Shown here piece by piece: positions 1 to 7,903 of a DNA stretch of 57,167 nucleotides. The position numbers and the translations under genes are program-made. This DNA comes from Bacillota bacterium. Lineage in GTDB: Bacteria > Bacillota > Clostridia > Christensenellales > CAG-138. Location of the stretch: positions 1-57,167 of the forward strand of contig JAEYHP010000084.1 of the NCBI GenBank assembly GCA_023409435.1, written 5' to 3'. The number at the start of each line of letters is the position of its first letter. Positions within the stretch are counted from its first letter, which is position 1. The notes beneath the pieces are model-generated. The model did not search any database, had not been told where the DNA came from, and saw only the letters and a list, made by a program, of their open reading frames with translations.

Positions 1-609
1 CCCAAGCCACTGATTTTCCGTCCCCGTGTTGGGTGCGGAGAGTGAGTCAACGTCGGAACCCGGCCCTAAGGGGATTGCACCGCCTCCCAGAGGAATGGCG
101 TTACCGTCCGGATCATCGTTGTCGTCATCGTCGTCATCCGGAACAGGAGTGCTTTCAGGAGTCTCCGAAGGAGTCGGGGTCTCCGAAGGAGTCGGGGTCT
201 CCGAAGGAGTCGGAGTTGCCGAAGGAGTCGGGGTTGCCGCGGGAGTGGGAGTCGGGTTCTCCGAAGGAGTGGGAGCCGGGGTCTCCGAAGGAGTGGGAGC
301 CGGCGTTGCCGTGGGAGTGGGAGCCGGGGTCACAGTAGGAGTCGGGGTCGACGTAACAGTAGGAACCGGAGTCGGTGTGGCAGTCGGCTTAGGTGTAGCA
401 GTCGGCTTGGGTGTAGCGGTCGGCTTGGGTGTAGCGGTCGGCCTTGGGGTAGGCCAGGGCCAATCCGGCCAATCCCATGGCCAATCAAAGCCCGGGCCTC
501 CGCCGCCGGGTCCTGTTGCCATGGCAATACTGCTGGTAAATACTAAGCTAAGTGCAACCACAAGCGCGATCAACGCTTTTTTCTGAAACATTCTCATGCG
601 TCTTTTCAT
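1..609 (-). CDS. Secreted Pro/Thr-rich repeat protein (N-terminal part, runs off the left edge)
   Basis: This open frame starts at ATG 609 and is still open at base 1, so only the first 203 codons are seen. An AGGAG box lies 7 bases before the ATG, and a good promoter lies further upstream. The first 32 residues form a signal peptide: a basic start (MKRRMRMFQKK), a hydrophobic core and an A-M-A type cleavage site. Next come a short Gly-rich then Trp/Pro-rich stretch (about residues 33-52), a long linker of PTATPKPT, PTPTV and PTPSET units, a run of acidic residues (VPDDDDDDNDD), and a segment near IPLGGG. Such P/T linkers usually tether an extracellular domain to the wall or to a second domain, here outside the window. 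The product is probably exported; its function is unknown. Codon repeats in the linker make the DNA look tandemly repeated. Confidence 0.8.
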   Translation of the reverse strand, partial: MKRRMRMFQKKALIALVVALSLVFTSSIAMATGPGGGGPGFDWPWDWPDWPWPTPRPTATPKPTATPKPTATPKPTATPTPVPTVTSTPTPTVTPAPTPTATPAPTPSETPAPTPSENPTPTPAATPTPSATPTPSETPTPSETPTPSETPESTPVPDDDDDDNDDPDGNAIPLGGGAIPLGPGSDVDSLSAPNTGTENQWLG

Positions 610-671
610 TTTAATTCTCCTTTCTCATCCTTTGCGATTAGCGAGAAACTTGTCCCGTTTGGGAGATAGGC

Positions 672-700
672 TATATATAAGAGACAGTTAGTCATCTCAA
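672..700 (-). promoter_or_regulatory. Probable promoter of the secreted P/T-rich protein gene
   Basis: On the minus strand TTGAGA (700-695) and TATATA (677-672) are separated by 17 bases, a near-consensus vegetative promoter, about 60 bases upstream of the start codon at 609. Confidence 0.6.
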
Positions 701-950
701 ACCCGAAAAATCGACAAAAACAGTCTCATTTCAACCTCATTTTCGCGCCGAATTAGTCTCATATGTGAAAAGAAAGAAGAGCAAGGATTGTTTGCCACCT
801 AATCAGATATGGAAAAATGAAAATAAACCACGGCAGACGTTTGTGCGCGGCAAATATTGTTTATTGATCAATCAAGAAACAATTCCCTTATGAAAAAGCT
901 GATTAGGGAATAGTAATGAATGAAAATAACCAAAAGGGAGCGAAAAGAAT
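701..950. other. AT-rich intergenic region between divergent genes
   Basis: This 250-base stretch separates two divergent genes. It contains no convincing gene. An imperfect inverted repeat (ATTCCCT near 882-888 and AGGGAAT near 906-912) precedes the nitroreductase gene and could be an operator. A weak TTGATC at 864-869 could be a -35 box, but I see no convincing matching -10. Confidence 0.35.
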
Positions 951-1553
951 ATGTCATATGCTTTCTGGGACGCCATTAAAAACCGGCACAGCATTTATAG
1001 CCTGAGCAATGAGGAAATTGTGCCCCGCAGCCGCGTCAAACAGTTGGTTGCGGACGCGCTCAATTATGTCCCCTCCTCGTTTAATTCCCAAAGCGCGCGC
1101 ATCGTGGTATTGTTTGGAAACGAGCACCGCGCACTGTGGAACATCACGCTGGACGAACTTAAAAAAGTAACGCCGCCGGAACAGTTCCCCTCTACCGAGG
1201 CGAAGATCAAAAACTGCTTTGCATCCGGCTACGGTACGATCCTGTTTTTTGAGGATACTACGGTAGTAGATAATTTGAGCGCAGGGTTCCCGCTTTACGC
1301 GGATAAATTCCCGGTATGGGCGCAGCACAGCAACGCCATGCACCAGTTTGCGCTCTGGGTCTCGCTTGAGGCGGAGGGCCTGGGCGCTTCCCTGCAGCAT
1401 TATCATCCGCTCATCGACAACGCGGTGCGCGCCCGGTTCGGGATACCCGAAACCTGGAGTTTTGTGGCGCAGATGCCCTTTGGCAAGCCGCTTGAAGCAG
1501 GCGAGCAGAAGGAGAAACAGAGCCTGGATGCACGCATGAAAGTTTTTGAATAA
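951..1553 (+). CDS. Nitroreductase family protein (Frm2/HBN1-like)
   Basis: A 200-residue FMN-dependent oxidoreductase of the nitroreductase superfamily. These enzymes reduce nitro-aromatic or quinone-like compounds with NAD(P)H. The opening FWDAIKNRHSIYSLS is the usual N-terminal FMN phosphate-binding segment. The following YVPSSFNSQSARIVVL resembles the Frm2/HBN1 subgroup, and a Gly-rich region with GLGASLQ precedes the C-terminal FGIPETW segment. The length is normal for the short subgroup. The start is supported by a GGGAG box about 12 bases upstream. It stands alone, ends at a strong terminator and may be stress-regulated; the true substrate cannot be read from sequence. Confidence 0.85.
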   Translation: MSYAFWDAIKNRHSIYSLSNEEIVPRSRVKQLVADALNYVPSSFNSQSARIVVLFGNEHRALWNITLDELKKVTPPEQFPSTEAKIKNCFASGYGTILFFEDTTVVDNLSAGFPLYADKFPVWAQHSNAMHQFALWVSLEAEGLGASLQHYHPLIDNAVRARFGIPETWSFVAQMPFGKPLEAGEQKEKQSLDARMKVFE

Positions 1554-1572
1554 CAGATTGATAAAAGTAAAG

Positions 1573-1596
1573 AGGGCAGGCCGTACGGCCTGCCCT
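1573..1596 (+). terminator. Terminator after the nitroreductase gene
   Basis: A perfect 24-base palindrome (AGGGCAGGCC-GTAC-GGCCTGCCCT) lies 20 bases after the stop codon. The U-tract is weak (TAAAACTATT). Confidence 0.6.
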
Positions 1597-1610
1597 AAAA
1601 CTATTAAAAG

Positions 1611-1831
1611 CACGTTGGAGGCTCTAACCCCACAGTTCGCAATTGTCGCATATGCTCCTTTGCTCACTGGGACTGCGCCGCGCTTCTTCCGCCACAGGCG
1701 GCGCTTGGCTGCGCCCCCCCAAACCTCCGTTTAGAATGGTCCCCAGGGTTCTAAAACCGATTCACCGGATCGGTTTTTGCGCTACAGCGCAACGAACCCG
1801 CTTCCTCCGGAAGCCCCTAAAAACCCATTCT
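1611..1831 (-). repeat. Dispersed intergenic repeat family R, copy 1 (full length, inverted)
   Basis: Read on the minus strand, this matches the copy at 24847-25101. It begins with GGGTTTTTAGGGGCTTCC, continues with an ACCGATCC-GGTGAATCGGT hairpin and AGAACCCTGGGGACC, then the GCGCCGCCTGTGGCGG hairpin, and ends in TTGCGAACTGTGG and GCCTCCAACGTG. No coding function is evident. It fills the space between two convergent genes. Confidence 0.75.
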
Positions 1832-1843
1832 GTAACATTCGCT

Positions 1844-2200
1844 TTATACTTTGCAAGTTAAATCGTGCAGCTCCACAATGCGGCGGATGCAGGGGAACAG
1901 CTTGGAAAAGCCCGCATCATCCGTAAATTCCAGCCGCACGCAGCCCATTCCGAACGTGGCGCGCGGAAACTCACGCTTCATCTGTTCCACCAGGTCAAAA
2001 TCCAGCGTGTGCATGGCAAAATGGGTCTTCGCGACGGAGAACCCGATATACGTCTGATCGAACCGGTACATGGGGATGCCGTAGGACATGGCTTCCGGTA
2101 TTTCCGGAAATTCCGCGCGCATAAACCCCACCAGCCTGCGAAGCCAGAGCTTGGGCTTACCTTCAAAACGATCGATGTACGCTTCTACCGCATGGTTCAT
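1844..2200 (-). CDS. DUF1801 domain protein (YdhG-like)
   Basis: A 118-residue cytoplasmic protein of the DUF1801 family, which includes proteins proposed to act as iron chaperones or small-molecule binders; no firm reaction is known. The family pattern is visible: an N-terminal amphipathic helix (VEAYIDRFEGKPKLWLRRL), then FPEIPEAMSYGIPMYR, a central strand YIGFSVAKTHFAMH, and a C-terminal FSKLFPCIRRIVELHDL. ATG 2200 is chosen because GGAGGT lies 9 bases upstream; an earlier in-frame start adds ten poorly placed residues. It is monocistronic and convergent with the nitroreductase gene. Confidence 0.75.
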   Translation of the reverse strand: MNHAVEAYIDRFEGKPKLWLRRLVGFMRAEFPEIPEAMSYGIPMYRFDQTYIGFSVAKTHFAMHTLDFDLVEQMKREFPRATFGMGCVRLEFTDDAGFSKLFPCIRRIVELHDLTCKV

Positions 2201-2450
2201 TGTCCGACCTCCATACAACGAACAACACATCCATTACGCGCCGATAGACTCTTCTTTGTAGTTTCATTTTATACCGGTACGCCCTCAACCTTCAATGCCT
2301 TTAACTTACATTTTCTTCCCGATATATAATGTTTTTACTTATATCACTATTTCGTAAGAAACAGGGATATACTTGAATACCTTGTTGTGATAGGATAAGC
2401 GATATATTTTAGCCGCCCGACTCGGCGCATAAAGGGAGGAGCAACGCGAT

Positions 2451-3134
2451 ATGAAAGAGGAAATCCGCCGGATTTTAAGGGATCATGGCGCGGACGCCTG
2501 CGGGTTCGCCGGGATCGAACGGTTTTCCGGCGCGCCCGAGGGCTTTCATCCGCGGGATATTTACCCGGACTGCCGTACAGCCATCGTATTTTTAAAGCGC
2601 ATGCCTTTGGGACTGCGAAAAGTAAGCCCACGCATTGCATACTCCCATGCCACGGAGATCAACCTCACTGCGGTGGACCATATCGCATACGAGGCAAGCC
2701 TAAAGCTGGAGCGGGAACTTCCCATACATGCTGTTCCTTTGCCCTGCGACAGCCCGTACGAATACTGGGAGGAAGAAAACAGGCGGGGCTGCGGCATACT
2801 CTCCATGCGCCACGCCGCCATGCTCGCGGGATTGGGCCATTTGAGCAGGAATACACTGCTTGTAAACCCCGAATTCGGCAACATGGTCAACATCGGCGTA
2901 ATATTGACGGACGCGGAGCTTCCTTCCGATCCGCTTTTGGAAACTGCCTGCGTAAACGGCTGCAGCGTCTGCCTCAACGCCTGCCCGCAGCATGCGCTCA
3001 ACGGCGTAACGGTCAACCAGAAGCTCTGCCGAAGCTATACCTACACGCAGAATGCGCGGGGTTTCTCTGTATGCAACTGCAACCGCTGCCGGGTGCTCTG
3101 CCCGCTTTCAGCAGGAAAGCAGGCGGCCTTTTAA
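2451..3134 (+). CDS. QueG-like double 4Fe-4S protein (epoxyqueuosine reductase family)
   Basis: This 227-residue protein resembles epoxyqueuosine reductase QueG, which removes the epoxide in the last step of queuosine tRNA modification. Visible family signatures are AAMLAGLGHLSRNTLLVNPE (about 122-141) followed by a VNIGVILTD strand, and a bacterial ferredoxin-like domain. Cysteines at 167, 171, 174 and 178 form one Cys set followed by Pro, and cysteines at 208, 210, 213 and 217 form a second (CNCNRCRVLCP). It is much shorter than canonical QueG (about 350 residues or more), missing the C-terminal HEAT-like part, so it may serve another reductive role. The start follows a GGGAGGAGC box. A 250-base upstream gap holds no gene. 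Confidence 0.7.
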   Translation: MKEEIRRILRDHGADACGFAGIERFSGAPEGFHPRDIYPDCRTAIVFLKRMPLGLRKVSPRIAYSHATEINLTAVDHIAYEASLKLERELPIHAVPLPCDSPYEYWEEENRRGCGILSMRHAAMLAGLGHLSRNTLLVNPEFGNMVNIGVILTDAELPSDPLLETACVNGCSVCLNACPQHALNGVTVNQKLCRSYTYTQNARGFSVCNCNRCRVLCPLSAGKQAAF

Positions 3135-3185
3135 ACTGCCACACCTTGCGTGCAGGCTTGCTCCATCAAGCCTACACGGAAAATC

Positions 3186-3214
3186 TCGAAAAAGTGGCAA
3201 CGCCACTTTTTCGA
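3186..3214. terminator. Bidirectional terminator hairpin between convergent genes
   Basis: TCGAAAAAGTGGC and GCCACTTTTTCGA form a perfect 13-bp stem with a 3-base loop. It has an A-tract on one side and a T-tract on the other, so it can end transcripts from both directions. The adjacent sequence at 3140-3180 contains GTGTAGGCTTG/CAAGCCTGCAC and, on the minus strand, GCAAGGTGT, resembling repeat family D in reverse orientation. Confidence 0.7.
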
Positions 3215-3215
3215 A

Positions 3216-3974
3216 CTATGTCAGAAGGTAATCCTTAACCACATCTTCCATCTCATAAAACCCTTCTCGTCCTGCTATGTACTGCGCCGCGACCAACGCG
3301 CCGTTTGCGAACGCCTGCCGGGAGAAGGATTCGTGTATCAGCGTGATGCGTTCATATTCGCTGACCGCCATGACTTCATGCAGGCCCACATACCCGCCTG
3401 CGCGGATGGAATTGAGCGAAACGGGCTTTTTGAGTATGCCCTTGAGCATGTCCGCTATTTTTTTCGCGGTGGCCGAGACATCGGTCTTTCGGGAATGGTG
3501 CTTTTCTGTGATGGCGTAATCAAACTGCGGCAGAAGCTGCGCGGTCTTTTTGGTGAGCATCATCAGCACGTTGACCCCCAGCGTGATGTTAGGCGCAAGC
3601 ACAAGCGAAAACCCGGGCGTCCCCCCCGCCGTCCGCCGCATGAGTGCGACGTCTCCCGCGGAAAAATTGGTGGTGCATACCACCATTTTTACACCGTATT
3701 TCGCGCATGCGGGCAAAATTTCGAGCGTGGCTTCTTTGTTGGAAAAATCGATCAGCACATCCGGCTTATTCTCCAAAAAGGCTTCCTCCGCTTTTCCGAC
3801 CTCATATATGGGGCTTGCAAAGCCCTTATAGGGATACACGTCGGATATGGTTCTCCCCGCCTTCTTCCCGCCGTCACGGCAAAACGCCATGATGAGTTTG
3901 TGCTCCGGCTTTTGTGTGATAAGACCGGCAAGCTGCAAACCCGCCTTACCTAAACCGCATAAAGCAATTTTCAT
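3216..3974 (-). CDS. dapB: 4-hydroxy-tetrahydrodipicolinate reductase
   Basis: DapB reduces hydroxy-tetrahydrodipicolinate with NAD(P)H in the diaminopimelate/lysine pathway, feeding peptidoglycan and spore dipicolinate. The 252-residue product opens with the Rossmann pattern MKIALCGLGKAGLQLA. The middle holds DVLIDFSNKEATLE, then APNITLGVNVLMML, and the DapB signature TEKHHSRKTDVSATAKK, corresponding to the substrate-binding E-hHH-x-K-D-x-pSGTA region; here SATA replaces the usual SGTA. ATG 3974 is used because a GAAAGGGGA box sits just upstream; the 21 residues before it lack family similarity. It is not next to other lysine genes but lies beside cell-wall peptidases. The motif deviation leaves a small chance that it is a DapB-like paralogue. 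Confidence 0.85.
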   Translation of the reverse strand: MKIALCGLGKAGLQLAGLITQKPEHKLIMAFCRDGGKKAGRTISDVYPYKGFASPIYEVGKAEEAFLENKPDVLIDFSNKEATLEILPACAKYGVKMVVCTTNFSAGDVALMRRTAGGTPGFSLVLAPNITLGVNVLMMLTKKTAQLLPQFDYAITEKHHSRKTDVSATAKKIADMLKGILKKPVSLNSIRAGGYVGLHEVMAVSEYERITLIHESFSRQAFANGALVAAQYIAGREGFYEMEDVVKDYLLT

Positions 3975-4153
3975 TTTCCGGTCCCCTTTCATAAAATTTA
4001 TCATAGATACGCCTGCTGTTTTTAGCTTAACGTACAATTTATGCGGTTGTCAAACCGCGGCGGCCATTTTTCGCCTGTTTTCGTCAAAAAAAACTCCATT
4101 CCCTGCCGAACGGAGCTTTTTGACGCGTATCTTCACCGTGCTTGTTCTTTGGC

Positions 4154-5134
4154 TTACTTGTTGCTTTGTTTGATAAAATCGATTGTAATATACGGCACGT
4201 CTTTGTTCTTATCCCAAATGGAGAAGAATTCATAGCCCGGAAGCGGCGTGCGGCGCTTTCCTATTTCTATCGTAAGCGAAGGGATAGAGAGCTTTTCGAT
4301 CGCCCAGTCCTTAAAGCCGCCGAATGAGGTCCCATCGTCGGGGACGATCTCATACCCGGTCTCCAGCGCCACCGCGCGGGCAAATTGATAACCGGCCTTG
4401 TTTGCGGCGTCGTTATCTCCAAAATCGTAGTAGATTTCGCTCCCGGTCGCATGGTAGCTTATTGTCGCGCCAAAGGGGTACCTTTTCGCATACTCTGTAA
4501 GCGCGCGCGTTTCCGGCTCGCTTTCCGGCGCCGGGCCGCGATAATAGGCGAAGGAAGGCGCATCCACCGTGTCGATGCGCTGCCACTGCGCGTCAAAATT
4601 GCGGTTGATATCCACGCCCGCGGCATTCGCCTTCCAGGAATGAAGATACTTTTCGAGCGGGAGCTTTGTGTAGTTCAATTCCAGATCCCGCTCGTAGACG
4701 GCCACAAGCCAAGGCGTCGCCTCCCCATTTTGGGAGATGGCCACGCCGTCCGGATTGGTCATGGGCAGAATATGCACCAATGTCCCCTCGGGTACGCCGT
4801 GCTCCAGCAGGCGAGTGAGCTGCCGCATGGCAAGCAGCGTGGTCATATATTCCCGCCCATGGATGCCCGCCTGTATGAGCACATGCACGTCTGACTCAAA
4901 GTCCCCGGCGCGCGCGGCGTATATGGCGCGGTTTTGGCGGGAACGGCCGACAACTTCCACCTGCAGCGTATCCGGATACTTCTTTTTAAGCGCCGCAAGG
5001 TCGTGCTGCATCAGCTCATAGGTATAGGGGCCGAGGATCCTGGCCGTCTCCCCGAACAAGGCAAACAAAAGCAAGTAAAGGCTTGTGATGCAAATAAGAA
5101 ACACCCCCGCCCTGATGCGCTTGTGCAAGGGCAC
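4154..5134 (-). CDS. M14 family zinc carboxypeptidase, membrane-anchored or secreted
   Basis: A 326-residue zinc peptidase. Residues 10-27 are a hydrophobic signal or anchor, so the enzyme acts outside the membrane. The M14 active site is complete: the zinc pair H92 and E95 in GIHGREY, the VDINRNFDAQW segment (Asn-Arg for the substrate carboxylate), the third ligand H228 in ISYHATG, and the catalytic Glu about residue 290 in SLTIEIGKR. Firmicute relatives often cut gamma-D-Glu-meso-DAP bonds in peptidoglycan stem peptides, which fits the neighbouring dapB and L,D-active enzymes; that substrate is inferred. The GTG start at 5134 follows an AGGAGGG box, and no downstream start has a comparable box. 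Confidence 0.85.
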   Translation of the reverse strand: MPLHKRIRAGVFLICITSLYLLLFALFGETARILGPYTYELMQHDLAALKKKYPDTLQVEVVGRSRQNRAIYAARAGDFESDVHVLIQAGIHGREYMTTLLAMRQLTRLLEHGVPEGTLVHILPMTNPDGVAISQNGEATPWLVAVYERDLELNYTKLPLEKYLHSWKANAAGVDINRNFDAQWQRIDTVDAPSFAYYRGPAPESEPETRALTEYAKRYPFGATISYHATGSEIYYDFGDNDAANKAGYQFARAVALETGYEIVPDDGTSFGGFKDWAIEKLSIPSLTIEIGKRRTPLPGYEFFSIWDKNKDVPYITIDFIKQSNK

Positions 5135-5385
5135 TCGCCCTCCTGTCCGCCCAGCAGGCCTTCCCCTGCCGCCGGGCCATCCTTATTTGAAAGCAATGAT
5201 CTTCCTACATGCTATGTGCGCGCTCCGCGGTTCATTCCGCGGCGGGATATGGCGCGGCAGCCATGAACATTTTGTAAATCCGTAAGAGATTGCCGCGAAA
5301 GTATTGTGCCTGTTGTCCATACTTGTTAGAGTAAAGAAAGCCGCCCATGTTTTTCCGGGCTAAAATACCTCAGGAGGAATGCCAT

Positions 5386-6651
5386 ATGAAACGGTTCATG
5401 TCGGGCATACTCGCGGCGTTATGCCTACTTGCCGTCATGCTGCCCGCAAAGGATGCAAAAGCCAGCGTGCTGCCCGGCTATACCAGCAAGGTGGATTACG
5501 ACAATACCGACCCCAACCGGTATAAGATCGACATCGACCTTGTCAACCAGATCATTACCGTGTACGAAAAGGGATCCACCGGCCTGTACGACGACGTGGT
5601 GCTTCAGAGCCTGTGCACGACGGGCAACGCGGAAAATCCCACGGGTTCGGGCACATTCAAGCTCGGGCACTTAAAGGAGCGCTTCGGCTACTTTGTGGCG
5701 TTCGGCCAGTATGCCCAGTATTGGACACAGGTGGTGCGCGGCGTATACATCCACTCCGTGATGTATGACAGCAAATCCATCACCGATATGTCAAAGAGCG
5801 CGTACAACGGGCTGGGAAAAGCCCTTTCCCATGGCTGTGTGCGCGTGCCGCCCCATGTCGCGCAGTGGATATTCTACAACTGCCCGCCGGGCACCGTTTG
5901 CTCCATTGTGAAGAACCAGGAAAAGAACGAAAAGTTGCGCAATACGCTCAAGGCGGATATCGTAAGTTATTCCAGCTACCAGCAGCCCGTGGACTTCCGG
6001 ACCGATCCGCCCATTGTGGCGGCAATCGTGGTGACGGACAACGTGCCGGTAAGGACCGGGTTCTCCTCCACCAAAGATTCGACGGTAACCACGCTTTCCG
6101 CGGGGGCAAAGCTTAAGATTTTGCAGCTTGGGCCCGACTGGTGCAAGGTGGAAACGTCTAAGGGCAAGCTTGGCTATGTACAGACCAAGTTCCTTTTGAT
6201 GGACCCCAACACCATGACGCCCGTTCACCCCATATACATTGCCACGGACACAACGTACCTGTACCGTTCCCCCAGCACCAAGGCCTCTACGCTGTACGAA
6301 TTTGAAAAGGGCGAGGCCATTGAGGTGGTCGGCACGACGGATAAGTACTGGCTGACGGCCAAGGTGGGAGACGACTACGGCTATGTGCGCGTAAAATACC
6401 TGACCAAGGACGCCTCCACGGTTTCAGCACCCGTGGAGACCGCCGCCCCGTCTTTAACGGATGTGCAGGCGCGGGTCAAGGACGGCATTATCGCGAACTT
6501 CCGCAGCGGCCCGGGCAGCAGCTTCCCCGTGATCGCCGAGCTTGAGGCGGGCACGCCGCTCAAACTCATTTCCGCCGAGGGCAACTGGTACAAGGCCGAA
6601 GCAAACGGGCAGACGGGATACCTGTCCACGATCTGCGTGGCGTTCAACTAA
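5386..6651 (+). CDS. Secreted L,D-transpeptidase (YkuD) with three SH3b domains
   Basis: A 421-residue exported enzyme forming 3-3 (DAP-DAP) cross-links or attaching molecules to peptidoglycan. Residues 1-26 are a signal peptide (MKRFMSGILAALCLLAVMLP...AKA). The YkuD catalytic domain spans about 45-175, with a conserved YIHS strand and the active-site block LSHGCVRVPP (nucleophile Cys151, His149, Arg153). Three bacterial SH3 repeats follow, roughly at 207-275, 282-345 and 355-421, each starting with a V/L-x-V/F-R-(T/S)-G or YRS pattern; they probably bind the cell wall. The ATG at 5386 is set by AGGAGGA 9 bases upstream. It is monocistronic with a strong terminator, and divergent from the M14 peptidase gene. 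Confidence 0.9.
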   Translation: MKRFMSGILAALCLLAVMLPAKDAKASVLPGYTSKVDYDNTDPNRYKIDIDLVNQIITVYEKGSTGLYDDVVLQSLCTTGNAENPTGSGTFKLGHLKERFGYFVAFGQYAQYWTQVVRGVYIHSVMYDSKSITDMSKSAYNGLGKALSHGCVRVPPHVAQWIFYNCPPGTVCSIVKNQEKNEKLRNTLKADIVSYSSYQQPVDFRTDPPIVAAIVVTDNVPVRTGFSSTKDSTVTTLSAGAKLKILQLGPDWCKVETSKGKLGYVQTKFLLMDPNTMTPVHPIYIATDTTYLYRSPSTKASTLYEFEKGEAIEVVGTTDKYWLTAKVGDDYGYVRVKYLTKDASTVSAPVETAAPSLTDVQARVKDGIIANFRSGPGSSFPVIAELEAGTPLKLISAEGNWYKAEANGQTGYLSTICVAFN

Positions 6652-6669
6652 TAAAGGCAGACTGCAAAA

Positions 6670-6710
6670 AACGGGGGTGTCACCGCCAAAAGTGTGACAT
6701 CCCCGTTTTT
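6670..6710 (+). terminator. Terminator after the L,D-transpeptidase gene
   Basis: AACGGGG-G-TGTCAC pairs with GTGACA-T-CCCCGTT across a short A-rich loop and is followed by TTTTTATT. It is also suited to the convergent S66 peptidase transcript. Confidence 0.85.
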
Positions 6711-6762
6711 ATTGATTACCGCGAAACCTCAGCTTCTGACGAAGGAAGCTCAGTACATATGT

Positions 6763-7800
6763 TTATTCAACCCCCGGCTCCAATATGGCGAACGTCCCGT
6801 TTTCACAGTCGATCTCAGCCATTGCCCCATAGGGGAGCACGCACATGGGCTCGTTGTGCCCAAAGCTCATGTTGTAGAAAACGGGCAACCGCGTAAGGTC
6901 AAATTCGGCAAGCGCTTTTTTGATCATGGCCGGATACTCCTGAAAATAGCGCCCTTGATGCGGCTTTGCAACGAGCAGCCCGTTAACGGCGTGGAAAATG
7001 CCCATCGCCCCAAAGCTGCGCAGGGTGTAGAGCACAGTTTCCGGCGCCGGCATATTCTCTGAGGTCTCCAGGAACAACAGCGCGCCGGAAAACGCTTCCA
7101 TCGGCGGCCAAAGCGCGGTACCCTTGGCCATTTCCAGCACCTCCAGGCACCCGCCGATCAAACGCCCCTGCACCTTGCCCTCGCCCTGGAGCACCAAGTA
7201 CCCTTCGTTCTTGTTCAGCTTCTTTTCAATATTGGCGTTTTCGGCCAGCCACTCAATCCGCTCGCCCGTCCAGCCCTCGGAAGCGAGAATATCGCCGATC
7301 GGGTTGGCGCGGAACAGCGTTTTTTCAACATGCTCCGCGGTGTAGGGGAATATGCGGATGTTTTCCGCAAACTCCGCCAGTATGGAGGGGCCGTAAAAAC
7401 TCGATACCCCCGCTTTCAGACATATCAGGTGCGTGATTGTCGTATCCGAGTACCCCATGAACACCTTGGGATTGTTGCGAATGACATCAAAGTCAATATA
7501 CGGCAGCATGCGGATGCTTTCGTCCCCGCCGATGCAGGAAAAGATGCCGCGAATCTCCGGATCCGCAAACGCGCGCATCAGATTCGCCGCGCGTGCTTCG
7601 GGATGGCGGTAGACATAGTCCGAGCCTTTGAGCGTGTGCGGCAGCTCCACTACGTTGAGCCCGAACTGTTCCTTTAAGCGCCGCTTCCCGGTTTCGTAGC
7701 GCCATAGAATTTCGGGGTCCCCCGCGCCGCCCCAGGAAAGGCTGACGGTGGCAACGGTATCGCCCGGTTTTAGCCTTGGCGGCTTTTGTAAACGCAGCAC
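6763..7800 (-). CDS. S66 family L,D-carboxypeptidase / MccF-like serine peptidase
   Basis: A 345-residue cytoplasmic serine peptidase of family S66. Members either trim the terminal D-Ala from muropeptide tetrapeptides during wall recycling or, as MccF, detoxify microcin C-type compounds. Family marks: opening PPRLKPGDTVATVSLSWGG, the strand IFSCIGGDESIRMLPYID, the nucleophile elbow MGYSDTT (Ser about 118), a Glu in LLFLETSE and a His in SFGHNEP completing a Ser-Glu-His triad. The loop text (SLSWGG, FGHNEP) looks closer to the MccF-like branch. An AAGGGG box sits 8 bases before the GTG at 7800; the GTG at 7809 has no spacing from the box. With two other L,D/DAP-peptide enzymes close by, wall recycling is likely, but self-immunity to a peptide antibiotic is possible. 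Confidence 0.85.
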   Translation of the reverse strand: MLRLQKPPRLKPGDTVATVSLSWGGAGDPEILWRYETGKRRLKEQFGLNVVELPHTLKGSDYVYRHPEARAANLMRAFADPEIRGIFSCIGGDESIRMLPYIDFDVIRNNPKVFMGYSDTTITHLICLKAGVSSFYGPSILAEFAENIRIFPYTAEHVEKTLFRANPIGDILASEGWTGERIEWLAENANIEKKLNKNEGYLVLQGEGKVQGRLIGGCLEVLEMAKGTALWPPMEAFSGALLFLETSENMPAPETVLYTLRSFGAMGIFHAVNGLLVAKPHQGRYFQEYPAMIKKALAEFDLTRLPVFYNMSFGHNEPMCVLPYGAMAEIDCENGTFAILEPGVE

Positions 7801-7903
7801 ATCGCTCACCCCTTAAAGATAAATTTCAAACAGTGTACCATACATTCGCCTGAAAGTGTTAAAATAGTTCAAAAGACTTGTGCATTTGGAAAGGGGCCAC
7901 ACA

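Noticed and set aside
157..450. Tandem repeats resembling a CRISPR or satellite array
   Set aside because: Units are short and in phase with codons for PTPSET/PTATPK; there are no unique spacers of constant length.
26..586. Plus-strand open frame of 186 codons rich in Gly-Val repeats
   Set aside because: It is the antisense of the P/T-rich linker of the minus-strand secreted protein, which has a signal peptide, ribosome box and promoter.
954..1667. Long minus-strand frame opposite the nitroreductase gene
   Set aside because: No ribosome box and no family pattern; the plus-strand frame is a clear nitroreductase.
3150..3953. Plus-strand frame opposite dapB
   Set aside because: Shadow of dapB; starts in the terminator region and shows no recognisable domain.
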